DNA of 13,864 bases from the NCBI GenBank assembly GCA_030612965.1, contig JAUWMW010000035.1, positions 1-13,864 of the forward strand. Direction: 5' to 3'. This DNA is from a bacterium (GTDB lineage Bacteria; Zixibacteria; MSB-5A5; GN15; FEB-12). Positions within the stretch are counted from its first letter, which is position 1. The number at the start of each line of letters is the position of its first letter. Of the stretch, positions 1 to 6,830 are shown one piece after another. The notes below the pieces were generated by a model that was not told the DNA's origin, searched no databases, and saw nothing but the letters and a program-made list of their open reading frames with translations. The position numbers and the translations under genes are program-made.

Positions 1-1302
1 GCCTACTACGCGGCTGAAGATGCCGATTACACCTATCGCTTGCGCGGAACGCTGGCTCCTGAGATCGACCGGTACGAGTTGGAGAATCTCTTTTACAACT
101 GTGAACTGCCTCTCATCAAGGTGCTCGCGTCCATCGAGGAAGCCGGCATTCGGGTTGACGCAGATTTCCTTGACACGCTGTCGATCGACATGGACAAGAA
201 ACTCGAAATTGTGCGCGCCGAAATATACAAGGATGCCGGCGGTGAGTTCAATGTCAACTCGACCCGACAGCTCTCACACGTGCTGTTTGACAAGCTCGGT
301 CTGCCGACCAAAGGCAGGACGACCAAGAAGACGGGATACTCGACCGATCAGCGCGTACTCGAAGAGTTGGCGGCGATTCATCCGTTCGCGCAGTTGGTTT
401 TGGACTTCCGCCAACTGACGAAGCTCAAGAGCACCTACATCGATGCGATACCAAAACTGATCAGCGCGGAAACCGGTCGCGTACACACATCGTTCAATCA
501 GGCGGTAACGGCCACCGGGCGGCTTTCCTCAACCGATCCCAACCTGCAAAATATACCGGTGCGCACGGAAGAGGGGCGACAGATTCGCAAAGCGTTCATC
601 CCACGCGATGAAAACCACACGCTGCTGGTAGCTGACTACTCACAGATCGAGTTGCGCATCCTCGCGCATTACACCATGGACGCAGGCCTTATTAGCGCCT
701 TCCGGAACGCCGAGGATATTCATGCGCGCACAGCCGCCGAGGTCTATGGTGTCGACATTGACGAAGTCACGCCCGAACAGCGCCGCGCCGCCAAGACGGC
801 GAACTTCGCGGTGATCTACGGCGTGTCGGCATTCGGTTTGGCGCAGCAAACGGAACTTGACCTGACCGGCGCCAAGCAGTTTATCGACACTTACTTCGAA
901 CGCTACCCCGGTATCCGCGATTACATGGACAAGACCAAGGAGTTCGCGCGCGATAAGGGGTACGTGATCACCATGCTCAACCGCCGTCGCTACTTGCCGG
1001 AGATCAACAGCAAGAACTTCAACGTGCGCCAGTTTGCCGAGCGCACGGCTATCAACACGCCGATCCAGGGGACCGCCGCCGACATGATCAAGCTGGCTAT
1101 GGTGAAAATCCACAAACGGATGTCCGGCCTTCGCTCGAAGATGGTCCTACAGGTACACGACGAGTTGGTTTTCGATGCCCACAAAGACGAACTCGATGAC
1201 CTCAAAAGGCTGGTCAGGAGCGGCATGGAAAAAGCAATCAAGCTGACCGTGCCGGTTGTCGTAGACATGGGCGTCGGGGACAACTGGCTGGACGCGAAGT
1301 AG
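1..1302 (+). CDS. polA: DNA polymerase I, C-terminal part (5' end outside the window)
   Basis: This is the polymerase (Klenow-type) half of family A DNA polymerase I, which fills gaps during repair and Okazaki-fragment processing. The frame is open from the first base, so the gene starts upstream; 433 residues are visible. Motif A (DYSQIELR) is at 634-657. Motif B, the O-helix, is RRAAKTANFAVIYG at 781-822, with the expected Lys, Phe and Tyr; Phe is the usual residue where some polymerases carry the dideoxy-tolerant Tyr. Motif C is the HDE of LQVHDELVF, with its His codon at 1156. The region before motif A (SSTDPNLQNIPVRTEEGR) is also typical. The 5'-nuclease and any proofreading domain lie outside the window, so proofreading cannot be judged. 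The stop is followed at once by a REP-type hairpin, and no U-run terminator is visible. Confidence 0.97.
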   Translation, partial: AYYAAEDADYTYRLRGTLAPEIDRYELENLFYNCELPLIKVLASIEEAGIRVDADFLDTLSIDMDKKLEIVRAEIYKDAGGEFNVNSTRQLSHVLFDKLGLPTKGRTTKKTGYSTDQRVLEELAAIHPFAQLVLDFRQLTKLKSTYIDAIPKLISAETGRVHTSFNQAVTATGRLSSTDPNLQNIPVRTEEGRQIRKAFIPRDENHTLLVADYSQIELRILAHYTMDAGLISAFRNAEDIHARTAAEVYGVDIDEVTPEQRRAAKTANFAVIYGVSAFGLAQQTELDLTGAKQFIDTYFERYPGIRDYMDKTKEFARDKGYVITMLNRRRYLPEINSKNFNVRQFAERTAINTPIQGTAADMIKLAMVKIHKRMSGLRSKMVLQVHDELVFDAHKDELDDLKRLVRSGMEKAIKLTVPVVVDMGVGDNWLDAK

Positions 1303-1356
1303 AATCGTAGGGCAGGATCCCTGCGATCCTGCCATTCGGGATATACGACAATGTCC
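1303..1356 (+). repeat. REP-type palindrome, copy 1 (extended unit)
   Basis: The core is a GTAG tetranucleotide at 1307-1310 followed by a perfect 9-bp stem, GGCAGGATC (1311-1319) with GATCCTGCC (1325-1333), and loop CCTGC. An outer stem may form between TCGTA (1305-1309) and TACGA (1344-1348). The first 33 bases are identical to copy 2. Similarity continues to ATGTCC with two substitutions and a one-base indel. A 5' GTAG followed by an imperfect palindrome is the known hallmark of REPs recognised by RAYT proteins. Confidence 0.88.
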
Positions 1357-1389
1357 GACTTGGAGAATGGACTAGAGGAGAAATCGTAG
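1351..1389 (+). other. Possible 12-codon leader ORF between two REP copies
   Basis: ATG at 1351 opens a short frame encoding MSDLENGLEEKS that ends in a TAG lying inside the GTAG head of REP copy 2. The ATGTCC start lies in the repeat at the place corresponding to the RAYT start codon in copy 2, so this may simply be a duplicated and decayed copy of the RAYT 5' end. There is no strong Shine-Dalgarno sequence; only a weak CGGGAT lies upstream. Translation is unproven. Confidence 0.2.
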
Positions 1390-1436
1390 GGCAGGATCCC
1401 TGCGATCCTGCCATCCGGGATTTACGACCAATGTCC
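1382..1436 (+). repeat. REP-type palindrome, copy 2 (overlaps the RAYT start codon)
   Basis: GTAG at 1386-1389, stem GGCAGGATC (1390-1398) with GATCCTGCC (1404-1412), loop CCTGC, and a possible outer stem TCGTA/TACGA (1384-1388 with 1423-1427). It is the same orientation as copy 1. The repeat unit runs into the transposase gene and includes its ATG at 1431, so the hairpin sits directly in the leader of the RAYT mRNA. Confidence 0.88.
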
Positions 1437-1838
1437 AAACTAAAACGGTACTTCCGACCGGGGCAGGTTTACTTCGTTACTCTGGTGACTCATGACAGAA
1501 TCCCCGTGCTTGTTGATTACGCCGATGTGATCAGGGCATCCCTGAAGAACAAACTAACCGGGGGCCGGTTGATTGCGTGGGTAATCATGCCGGACCATAT
1601 GCATCTAGTCCTAGACCCCAGGTCCGAGAATTTTGCCGACCTCATTCATCGATTCAAACTATCGGTCGGAGCCAACTACCGCAAGCGTATGGGAGCCGTC
1701 CGAGATCGATTGTGGCAGAGTCGGTACTGGGATCATATCATCCGAGATGAAGAGGATCTGAATCGCCATATCGACTACATTCACTACAACCCGGTGAAGC
1801 ACGGGTTTGCGAAGGACCCGTTTGTGTGGCTGAACTAA
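1431..1838 (+). CDS. REP-associated tyrosine transposase (RAYT, Y1_Tnp/HUH family), truncated by in-frame TAA
   Basis: This is a 135-residue single-strand DNA transposase/nuclease of the IS200-like Y1 family. The HUH pair is H56 and H58 in MPDHMHLVL. The probable nucleophile is Tyr116 in HIDYIHYNPVKHG, and the LWQSRYWDHIIRDEEDL stretch before it is typical of RAYTs. RAYTs are domesticated, usually single-copy relatives of IS200/IS605 transposases that nick at REP palindromes. Here four GTAG-headed palindromes flank the gene, which supports the assignment. The start ATG gives the expected N-terminus (KRYFRPGQVYFVTLVT); only a weak GGGAT lies upstream. The frame stops at TAA 1836-1838 but homologous-looking sequence continues in frame to 1928, so this is probably a nonsense-truncated gene. 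All catalytic residues precede the stop, so a short active enzyme is possible. The island lies between polA and coaE. Confidence 0.9.
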   Translation: MSKLKRYFRPGQVYFVTLVTHDRIPVLVDYADVIRASLKNKLTGGRLIAWVIMPDHMHLVLDPRSENFADLIHRFKLSVGANYRKRMGAVRDRLWQSRYWDHIIRDEEDLNRHIDYIHYNPVKHGFAKDPFVWLN

Positions 1839-1928
1839 ACCGCCAGGTCATACTTAGAAGACGGGTACTACGCACGGGACTGGGGTACCGTCGGCAGCGT
1901 ACAGATTGAAGGCGAGTTCGGAGAGTAA
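1839..1928 (+). pseudogene. In-frame RAYT C-terminal remnant after premature stop
   Basis: Reading on in the same frame past TAA 1836-1838 gives 29 codons beginning TARSYLEDGYYARDWG and ending at TAA 1926-1928. The pattern 'aromatic, small residues, Y, acidic-Gly-Tyr, DWG' is what normally follows the NPVKHG...W segment in full-length RAYTs. With the stop position read through, the protein would be 165 residues, a usual RAYT size. A single change, for example TCA to TAA, would explain the break. The next REP begins six bases after the second stop. Confidence 0.75.
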
Positions 1929-1933
1929 TTATC

Positions 1934-1960
1934 GGCGGGATCGCAGGGATCCCGCCCTAC
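1934..1960 (-). repeat. REP-type palindrome, copy 3 (inverted, compensated stem)
   Basis: On the minus strand this reads GTAG followed by GGCGGGATC, loop CCTGC and GATCCCGCC. It is the same design as copies 1 and 2, with one base pair changed on both arms (A-T to G-C), so pairing is preserved. The inverted orientation relative to copy 4 makes a head-to-head pair, as in BIME-type REP clusters. Confidence 0.85.
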
Positions 1961-1985
1961 TGGTTAGCACCCGTTCCTTATGTTC

Positions 1986-2014
1986 GTAGGGCAGGATCCC
2001 TGATCCTGCTCTAC
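1986..2014 (+). repeat. REP-type palindrome, copy 4 (short-loop variant)
   Basis: GTAG (1986-1989), arm GGCAGGATC (1990-1998), loop CCT, arm GATCCTGCT (2002-2010) and then CTAC (2011-2014). Compared with copies 1 and 2, two loop-side bases (GC) are missing. The GTAG head is now mirrored by CTAC, giving a 13-bp hairpin with one G-T pair. It ends 39 bases before the coaE start. Confidence 0.82.
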
Positions 2015-2053
2015 AAGCTTGCTTTTTCCGGCTTAATCGCTTGATTGATCCCC

Positions 2054-2656
2054 ATGATTATCGGTATCACCGGATTGATAGGCTCCGGCAAATCGACTGC
2101 GGCGCGCATTCTCTCGGAGCACGGCGCGGCGCTGATCGACGCCGACAAGATCGCGCGCCAAGTGATCGAGCTATACCCGGCCCTACTCAAGAAACTCGTG
2201 CGTTGCTTCGGCCACGACATTCTCACGCCGAGCGGTCGTCTCAGACGCAAGAAACTTGCTGCCCTCGCCTTTGCTGATGAGCAGGCCACACAACAACTCA
2301 ATCTTCTCACCCACCCCCACATCGCTCGTGAGATCAAAACGCAAACGAAGCGGGCGGTGCGACAAGGTTTACTTGTGGTCGTCGATGCCGCCCTACTGTT
2401 AGATAGTGCTATTGAGAAGGATGTGGACCTGATTCTGGTCATACACGCAGGCGAGGAGATTCGGTTGAAGCGGCTGTTGAAACGAGGAATGGCAGCCTCC
2501 GACGCTGGCCGCCGGATGTGCGCACAGCTTCCCTTCGCTGAATTCCGGCGTCGCGCCGACCGTCTGATTCTCAACAACGGCTCGCGGATGTCCCTGGAGA
2601 ACAAGCTCGTCACTTTCCTTGAGAAGATTGCGGCGGTTAGCCCCGGAATCGGTTGA
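2054..2656 (+). CDS. coaE: Dephospho-CoA kinase
   Basis: This enzyme performs the last step of coenzyme A synthesis, ATP-dependent 3'-phosphorylation of dephospho-CoA, in the cytoplasm. The 200-residue length is normal for the family. The P-loop GLIGSGKS is at residues 7-14 and is followed by the conserved IDADKIAR (28-35). Mid-protein there is a HPHIAREI segment and a VVVDAALLLDS segment matching the usual '(V)PLLFE' region. The C-terminal RRMCAQLPFAEFRRRAD with LILNNGS matches the family's lid/C-terminal signature. ATG 2054 is chosen because it places MIIGITG directly at the first strand; an upstream in-frame TTG at 2045 would add three residues. No good ribosome binding site is visible for either. 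polA and coaE are neighbours in a number of bacteria, so the RAYT island may have inserted between them. Confidence 0.95.
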   Translation: MIIGITGLIGSGKSTAARILSEHGAALIDADKIARQVIELYPALLKKLVRCFGHDILTPSGRLRRKKLAALAFADEQATQQLNLLTHPHIAREIKTQTKRAVRQGLLVVVDAALLLDSAIEKDVDLILVIHAGEEIRLKRLLKRGMAASDAGRRMCAQLPFAEFRRRADRLILNNGSRMSLENKLVTFLEKIAAVSPGIG

Positions 2657-2680
2657 CATCTTCGGTTGAACTAATAGATT
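2653..2680 (+). promoter_or_regulatory. Candidate sigma-70-type promoter for transketolase
   Basis: A perfect TTGACA (2653-2658) overlaps the coaE stop codon. It is followed, after a 16-base spacer, by TAGATT (2675-2680), which matches four of six positions of the -10 consensus. Transcription would begin near 2687, giving a leader of about 40 bases. This is a motif match only. Confidence 0.4.
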
Positions 2681-2727
2681 TGGCACCAACAGGAAATGTA
2701 GGTTTTTCAAACCATGAGGTTTCGGTT

Positions 2728-4740
2728 ATGGCGATAACGGACTCCGCGGCGAAGACGAAAATCGGTGATTACACTGTCGAACAACTCAGAGAACGAGCCA
2801 ATTACATGCGTGGCTTGAACCTGATGGCGCTGTGTTCAGCCAAGTCGGGTCACTCCGGTGGAACGCTGGGCATTATGGATGTAGCATGTGCTCTTTATCT
2901 GAAGATAGCCCGGCACAACCCTCAAGACCCGGATTGGAAGGATCGCGATCGGATCATCTGGTCGGCCGGACACAAAGCACCGACCCTGTACACGGCGCTG
3001 GCCGTCTCCGGCTACTTCCCGGAGCGCGATATGGTAACTCTACGCATGCTCGGCTCACCGCTCCAGGGACATCCGCACCGGAAGGACCTCAAAGGGGTTG
3101 AGATTTCGTCCGGGTCGCTCGGGCAGGGGTTTTCAGTCGGTGTCGGGGTTGCGCTGGCGGCCAGACTGAACAAGCAGGATTATCGTACCTTTGTCATCTC
3201 CTCCGATGGCGAACATCAGGAAGGCTCGATATGGGAGGCGGCCATGTCGGCGTCCCATTACAAACTGGATAACCTGGTGTTGCTTCTGGATCGGAATCGT
3301 CTGCAAATCGACGGTAGAACCGAAGAAGTGATGGCCATCGACCCGGTTGACGACAAGTACCGCGCCTTTGGTTGGCATGTTCTGGAGGTGGACGGCCACA
3401 ATATGGACGAGATCGTCGAGCAACTTGACTTTGCCCGCAATAAGAACGACACCGGAAAACCGGTGGCGATTATCTGCAACACGATTAAGGGCAAGGGTGT
3501 CTCGTTCATGGAGGACATCGCCGGATGGCATGGCAAACCCCCAAACCGCGAAGAGCTCGACAAGGGTCTGGTCGAGTTGGGTCTGAGCGAAACATTCGAT
3601 GTCGACGAGTGGCTGGGGCTTGGCGTAGAGTTTCAAGAAGGCGTCGAGAAGCGACTGGCCGATAACCTGCCGAAGTTCTCAAAAGATTTCTGGTGGAACA
3701 ACACCGATCAGATGAAAGTGCAGATGGACCCGACGCGCAAAGGATTCGGACGCGCGCTTGACAAATATGGTGACGACGAACGGGTGGTCTGTATCGGGGC
3801 CGATATCTCCGGGTCGATCACGATTTCTCAGTTCTACGAGAAGCATCCGGAACGTATGGATCGCTGGATCTCACTCGGTGTGGCTGAGCAAAACTGCACC
3901 ACGGTAGCAGTTGGCCTGGCCAAGGAGGGCAAGCTGCCGGTCTTCGGGACGTACGGTGTGTTCTCATCGGCGCGCAATCTCGATCAGTTGCGGGTGTCGG
4001 TATGTTACGGTGACTACAACGTCTTTGTCGTCGGCGCTCACGGCGGTGTTTCGGTCGGTCCGGACGGCGCCACTCACCAGGAGTTGGAGAGTTTGTTCCA
4101 AATGACGGGATTGCCGAACATGCGCGTGGCCGTGCCGTGTGACTCGGTGGAGACGGAGAAAATGACAAAGACGTTGTTATTCGATATCGTCGGTCCCAAG
4201 TATATCCGGTTTGCTCGTGAGGCCACGCCGATCGTCACAAAAGAGAGCACGCCATTCAAATTCGGCGAAGCCAATGTATTCAGACTGCGGCGTGAAACCG
4301 AGAACATGGTGGATGCGTTCGATGTAACGCTGGCGTCCGAATACAAGAACGAAAATGAGACTCTATCGATAATTTCCTGCGGACCGGAAACACCGGAGGC
4401 GCTACGAGCGGCCTGGATCCTGAAAACCGATTTCGGTATCGAAACACGTGTTATCAATATGCACACGGTCAAGCCGATCGACAAACAAGCGATCGTCCGC
4501 GCTGTGGCCGAGACCAAGGCTGTCCTGACGGCTGAAGAGCATCAGGTGGGCGGCCTGGGCAATCTCGTGGCCGCCGTTATATGCCGTGACTGCGCCAACG
4601 ATTCCAAAGGCAAGCCGTTTGGCATGATCGGTGTCAAGGATCGTTTCGGTGAATCCGGCCAGTCGTGGCAACTCATAAAGGAATTCGGTCTGGCCGCCGA
4701 GTATATTGCGGCTGAAGCAAAGAAACTCCTTGGACTCTAA
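2728..4740 (+). CDS. tkt: Transketolase (full-length, thiamine diphosphate-dependent)
   Basis: It transfers two-carbon units between sugar phosphates in the non-oxidative pentose phosphate pathway, using thiamine diphosphate and a divalent metal. All three domains are in one 670-residue chain, unlike the split transketolases of many archaea and some bacteria. Visible landmarks: His42 in KSGHSGG; GHPHRKD and GSLGQGFSVGVG (residues 114-140); the cofactor motif as SDGEHQEGSIWEAAM starting at residue 159, where families usually have GDG; and the catalytic Glu387 in LGVAEQN, opening the pyrimidine-binding domain. The C-terminal domain contains AEEHQVGGLG. The start is ATG 2728, with GAGG at 2716-2719 eight bases upstream. 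A TTG overlapping the coaE stop would add 25 unlikely residues. The aminotransferase gene starts 17 bases after the stop, so the two are probably co-transcribed. In sequence it looks closer to the split-type transketolase/DXS-like group than to E. coli TktA, but this is an impression. Confidence 0.95.
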   Translation: MAITDSAAKTKIGDYTVEQLRERANYMRGLNLMALCSAKSGHSGGTLGIMDVACALYLKIARHNPQDPDWKDRDRIIWSAGHKAPTLYTALAVSGYFPERDMVTLRMLGSPLQGHPHRKDLKGVEISSGSLGQGFSVGVGVALAARLNKQDYRTFVISSDGEHQEGSIWEAAMSASHYKLDNLVLLLDRNRLQIDGRTEEVMAIDPVDDKYRAFGWHVLEVDGHNMDEIVEQLDFARNKNDTGKPVAIICNTIKGKGVSFMEDIAGWHGKPPNREELDKGLVELGLSETFDVDEWLGLGVEFQEGVEKRLADNLPKFSKDFWWNNTDQMKVQMDPTRKGFGRALDKYGDDERVVCIGADISGSITISQFYEKHPERMDRWISLGVAEQNCTTVAVGLAKEGKLPVFGTYGVFSSARNLDQLRVSVCYGDYNVFVVGAHGGVSVGPDGATHQELESLFQMTGLPNMRVAVPCDSVETEKMTKTLLFDIVGPKYIRFAREATPIVTKESTPFKFGEANVFRLRRETENMVDAFDVTLASEYKNENETLSIISCGPETPEALRAAWILKTDFGIETRVINMHTVKPIDKQAIVRAVAETKAVLTAEEHQVGGLGNLVAAVICRDCANDSKGKPFGMIGVKDRFGESGQSWQLIKEFGLAAEYIAAEAKKLLGL

Positions 4741-4757
4741 AGAAAGAAGGTAGCGTC

Positions 4758-5927
4758 ATGCAATTTGCCGACAGACTCTCCCGCCTGGGGACAGAGGGCG
4801 CCTTTGAAGTGCTGGCTCACGCCAGGCAACTGGAGGCGCAAGGGAAATCGGTTATCCATCTTGAAATAGGGGAGCCGGATTTCGATACGCCCAAGAACAT
4901 CTGCGAAGTCGCCAAGAAGGCTATCGATGACGGTAAGACTCACTACTGTCCGTCGGCCGGTGTGCCGGAAGCCCGCAAGGTGATTGCTGAGGATTTCTCC
5001 AGGACTCGCAGTGTGGATGTCGCCGTCGAGAACGTAGTGATTATGCCGGGAGTCAAGCCTCTGCTGTTCAACGTGATATTCGCGTTGGCTAATGAGGGAG
5101 ATGAGGTCATTTGTCCCAATCCGGGCTACCCGATTTATGAATCGGTGGTGAATTACTGTGGTGCAAAGGTCGTACCGATGCATCTGAAGGAAGAGGTCAA
5201 CTTCCGTTTCTCAATCGACGATCTCAAGGCTTTGATCACACCAAAGACTAAGATGATAATGGTCAACTCGCCCCAGAATCCCACCGGTGGGGTGCTGACT
5301 CGTGAGGATTTGGAGGCCATTTATGGACTGGCCGAAGAGCACGATCTGTGGGTTGTGACCGACGAGATCTACTCGCGAATCACGTACGAAGAACCGTTCC
5401 AGTCTATCTGCTCGATACCGGGGGCGCTAAAACGCACGGTGGCTATTGACGGCATGTCGAAAGCTTACTCTATGACCGGTTGGCGTTTGGGGTACGGCAT
5501 CATGCCGAAGGAAATGGTTGAGATTCAAACCAAACTGGCCATCAACAACTTCTCATGCACCAATACCTTTGCACAGTACGCGCTGATCGAAGCGCTCACC
5601 GGGCCGCAGGACGCTGTCGAGAAAATGGTGGCCGAATTCCGGCGGCGGCGCGATGTCTTTGTCAAAGGGCTGAACAACATCGAAGGTGTCAGTTGCACCA
5701 ACCCGCTTGGTGCTTTCTATGTTTTCCCGAATATCACCAAGACCGGATTCAAGTCGAAGGATCTGGCCACCAGGCTGCTCGATGAAGTCGGGGTTGCCGG
5801 TCTGTCCGGGACCGCGTTCGGGTCTTTCGGCGAGGGTTACCTGCGTTTTTCGTATGCCAACTCCGTCGAGAATATCAAGGAGGCGCTGGCCCGATTCGAA
5901 AAGTTTCTGGTGAGTGCGGCGGCCTGA
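4758..5927 (+). CDS. Class I pyridoxal-phosphate aminotransferase (aspartate aminotransferase-like)
   Basis: A fold-type I aminotransferase of 389 residues, normal for the family. PLP-binding residues are visible: Lys235 in SKAYSMTGWRLG forms the internal aldimine, with Asn174 in SPQNPTGG, Asp202 and Tyr205 in TDEIYS, and Arg243 for the phosphate. The N-terminal LEIGEPDFDTP and the THYCPSAGVPEAR segment are typical of the aspartate/aromatic aminotransferase (Ib-like) group. The amino donor and keto acid specificity cannot be read from the sequence; aspartate/2-oxoglutarate is the default guess. The start is ATG with AGAAGG (4745-4750) seven bases upstream. It closes the coaE-tkt stretch and is followed by an intrinsic terminator. 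Confidence 0.94.
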   Translation: MQFADRLSRLGTEGAFEVLAHARQLEAQGKSVIHLEIGEPDFDTPKNICEVAKKAIDDGKTHYCPSAGVPEARKVIAEDFSRTRSVDVAVENVVIMPGVKPLLFNVIFALANEGDEVICPNPGYPIYESVVNYCGAKVVPMHLKEEVNFRFSIDDLKALITPKTKMIMVNSPQNPTGGVLTREDLEAIYGLAEEHDLWVVTDEIYSRITYEEPFQSICSIPGALKRTVAIDGMSKAYSMTGWRLGYGIMPKEMVEIQTKLAINNFSCTNTFAQYALIEALTGPQDAVEKMVAEFRRRRDVFVKGLNNIEGVSCTNPLGAFYVFPNITKTGFKSKDLATRLLDEVGVAGLSGTAFGSFGEGYLRFSYANSVENIKEALARFEKFLVSAAA

Positions 5928-5953
5928 CTCAGGTTCTGAATTGTGCACGCAAC

Positions 5954-5983
5954 GCGGTCGGGTTGACACTCGGCCGCTTTTTT
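5954..5983 (+). terminator. Rho-independent terminator after the aminotransferase
   Basis: A 10-bp stem, GCGGTCGGGT (5954-5963) with ACTCGGCCGC (5968-5977), includes two G-T pairs, has a TGAC loop and is followed at once by six T residues (5978-5983). It separates the central-metabolism genes from the peptidoglycan cluster. Confidence 0.9.
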
Positions 5984-6032
5984 GTGATCGTTTTTAATTG
6001 ATCGAAAGCAAAGGTGCTCCTAACATTAACCC

Positions 6033-6830
6033 ATGCCGTATGCTGTCGTGTCGACCAACCTACTGGACCTCAGAAACCGGCCGGACTATGCCGCCGAACT
6101 GGCCAGCCAGTTGCTTTTCGGAGAGCCGATCCGCGTCCTTTCAGTGAGGAAAGGGTTTGCTCACGTTCGTCAGGTGGATGGCTACCATGGCTGGGTGGAC
6201 TGTCGGTTTATTCGCAAGGCCAGTGAAGTGGAGTTCGTCCAAGGGAACTCGCAGGTGAACGCCGTTATCAAGTCACATAAGGCCGCCCTGTACGCTGACC
6301 GGAGCGCCCGACCGACATCACCTTACTTCATTATGTACGGTACGCGGGTCAGAGTTGTTAATGACAAGAACGGCTTTTCAGCGCTGCAATTGCCGGGCGG
6401 CCCCAAGGTATACGTAAAGAGCGCGCATATCAGGCCGATCAACAAGACAACCGGCAAGATGCTGACGGGTGAACGTTTGCTGGCCGAGGCGCGACGGTTT
6501 CTGGGTGTGCCGTACCTGTGGGGCGGAGTCAGCCCTCTGGGGTTTGATTGCTCCGGGTTGATGAAGGCCCTGTTCGGAGCCTTCGGGATTACGCTGCCGC
6601 GAGACACCCGGGAACAGATCAAAGTGGGACGAACAGTGGACCGAGACAGTACAAGAACCGGAGACCTGATGTTTTTTGACAGGCATGTTGGACTGGCGAT
6701 CGGGCAGACACGCATACTTCACGCCTCCCGCGGCGGCGGTGGCGTGAGAATTAGCGCTTTGAGTCAGGACAAACCCGACTACCGTGCTGATCTTGATCGC
6801 GATTTCAATCAGGCAAGGAGAATTCTGTGA
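6033..6830 (+). CDS. NlpC/P60 endopeptidase with SH3b domains, YkfC-like (gamma-D-glutamyl-diamino-acid endopeptidase)
   Basis: A cysteine peptidase that in characterised relatives cuts between gamma-D-Glu and the diamino acid of free muropeptides, releasing L-Ala-gamma-D-Glu. Residues 1 to about 62 and 70-136 look like two bacterial SH3 domains (NLRNRPDYAAEL..LLFGE; YGTRVRVV). Residues 145-265 are the NlpC/P60 domain, with Cys173 in FDCSGLM, His218 in RHVGLAIG and third polar residue His230 in ILHAS; GVPYLWGG precedes the Cys. There is no signal peptide, fitting cytoplasmic recycling rather than wall cleavage. The stop overlaps the GTG start of the epimerase gene by three bases (GTGA), and linkage to that enzyme is the known YkfB-YkfC pairing. 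An AAGGTG lies rather far (about 17 bases) upstream of the ATG, so initiation may be weak or the start slightly different. It is the first gene of its cluster. Confidence 0.93.
   Translation: MPYAVVSTNLLDLRNRPDYAAELASQLLFGEPIRVLSVRKGFAHVRQVDGYHGWVDCRFIRKASEVEFVQGNSQVNAVIKSHKAALYADRSARPTSPYFIMYGTRVRVVNDKNGFSALQLPGGPKVYVKSAHIRPINKTTGKMLTGERLLAEARRFLGVPYLWGGVSPLGFDCSGLMKALFGAFGITLPRDTREQIKVGRTVDRDSTRTGDLMFFDRHVGLAIGQTRILHASRGGGGVRISALSQDKPDYRADLDRDFNQARRIL

Noticed and set aside
1303..2014. CRISPR array
   Set aside because: Only four repeats, irregular spacing, mixed orientation, a coding gene between them and no cas genes; the GTAG-headed palindrome with a RAYT explains them.
2011..2613. 200-codon minus-strand frame opposite coaE
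   Set aside because: It is a mirror of the coaE coding frame; the translation is Arg/Ser-rich and has no family features, whereas the + strand protein has all dephospho-CoA kinase motifs.
2681..2694. TGGCAC as the -24 element of a sigma-54 promoter upstream of transketolase
   Set aside because: There is no GC-containing TTGC-like element at the required -12 distance, although a sigma-54 activator is encoded later in the window.
2653..2727. Upstream TTG start for transketolase overlapping the coaE stop
   Set aside because: It would add 25 residues without family support and has no ribosome binding site, while ATG 2728 has GAGG at a good distance.
5963..5968. Perfect TTGACA as a -35 box for the NlpC/P60 cluster
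   Set aside because: It lies inside the terminator hairpin; the nearest good -10 (TTTAAT at 5993-5998) is 24 bases away, too far for a sigma-70 promoter.
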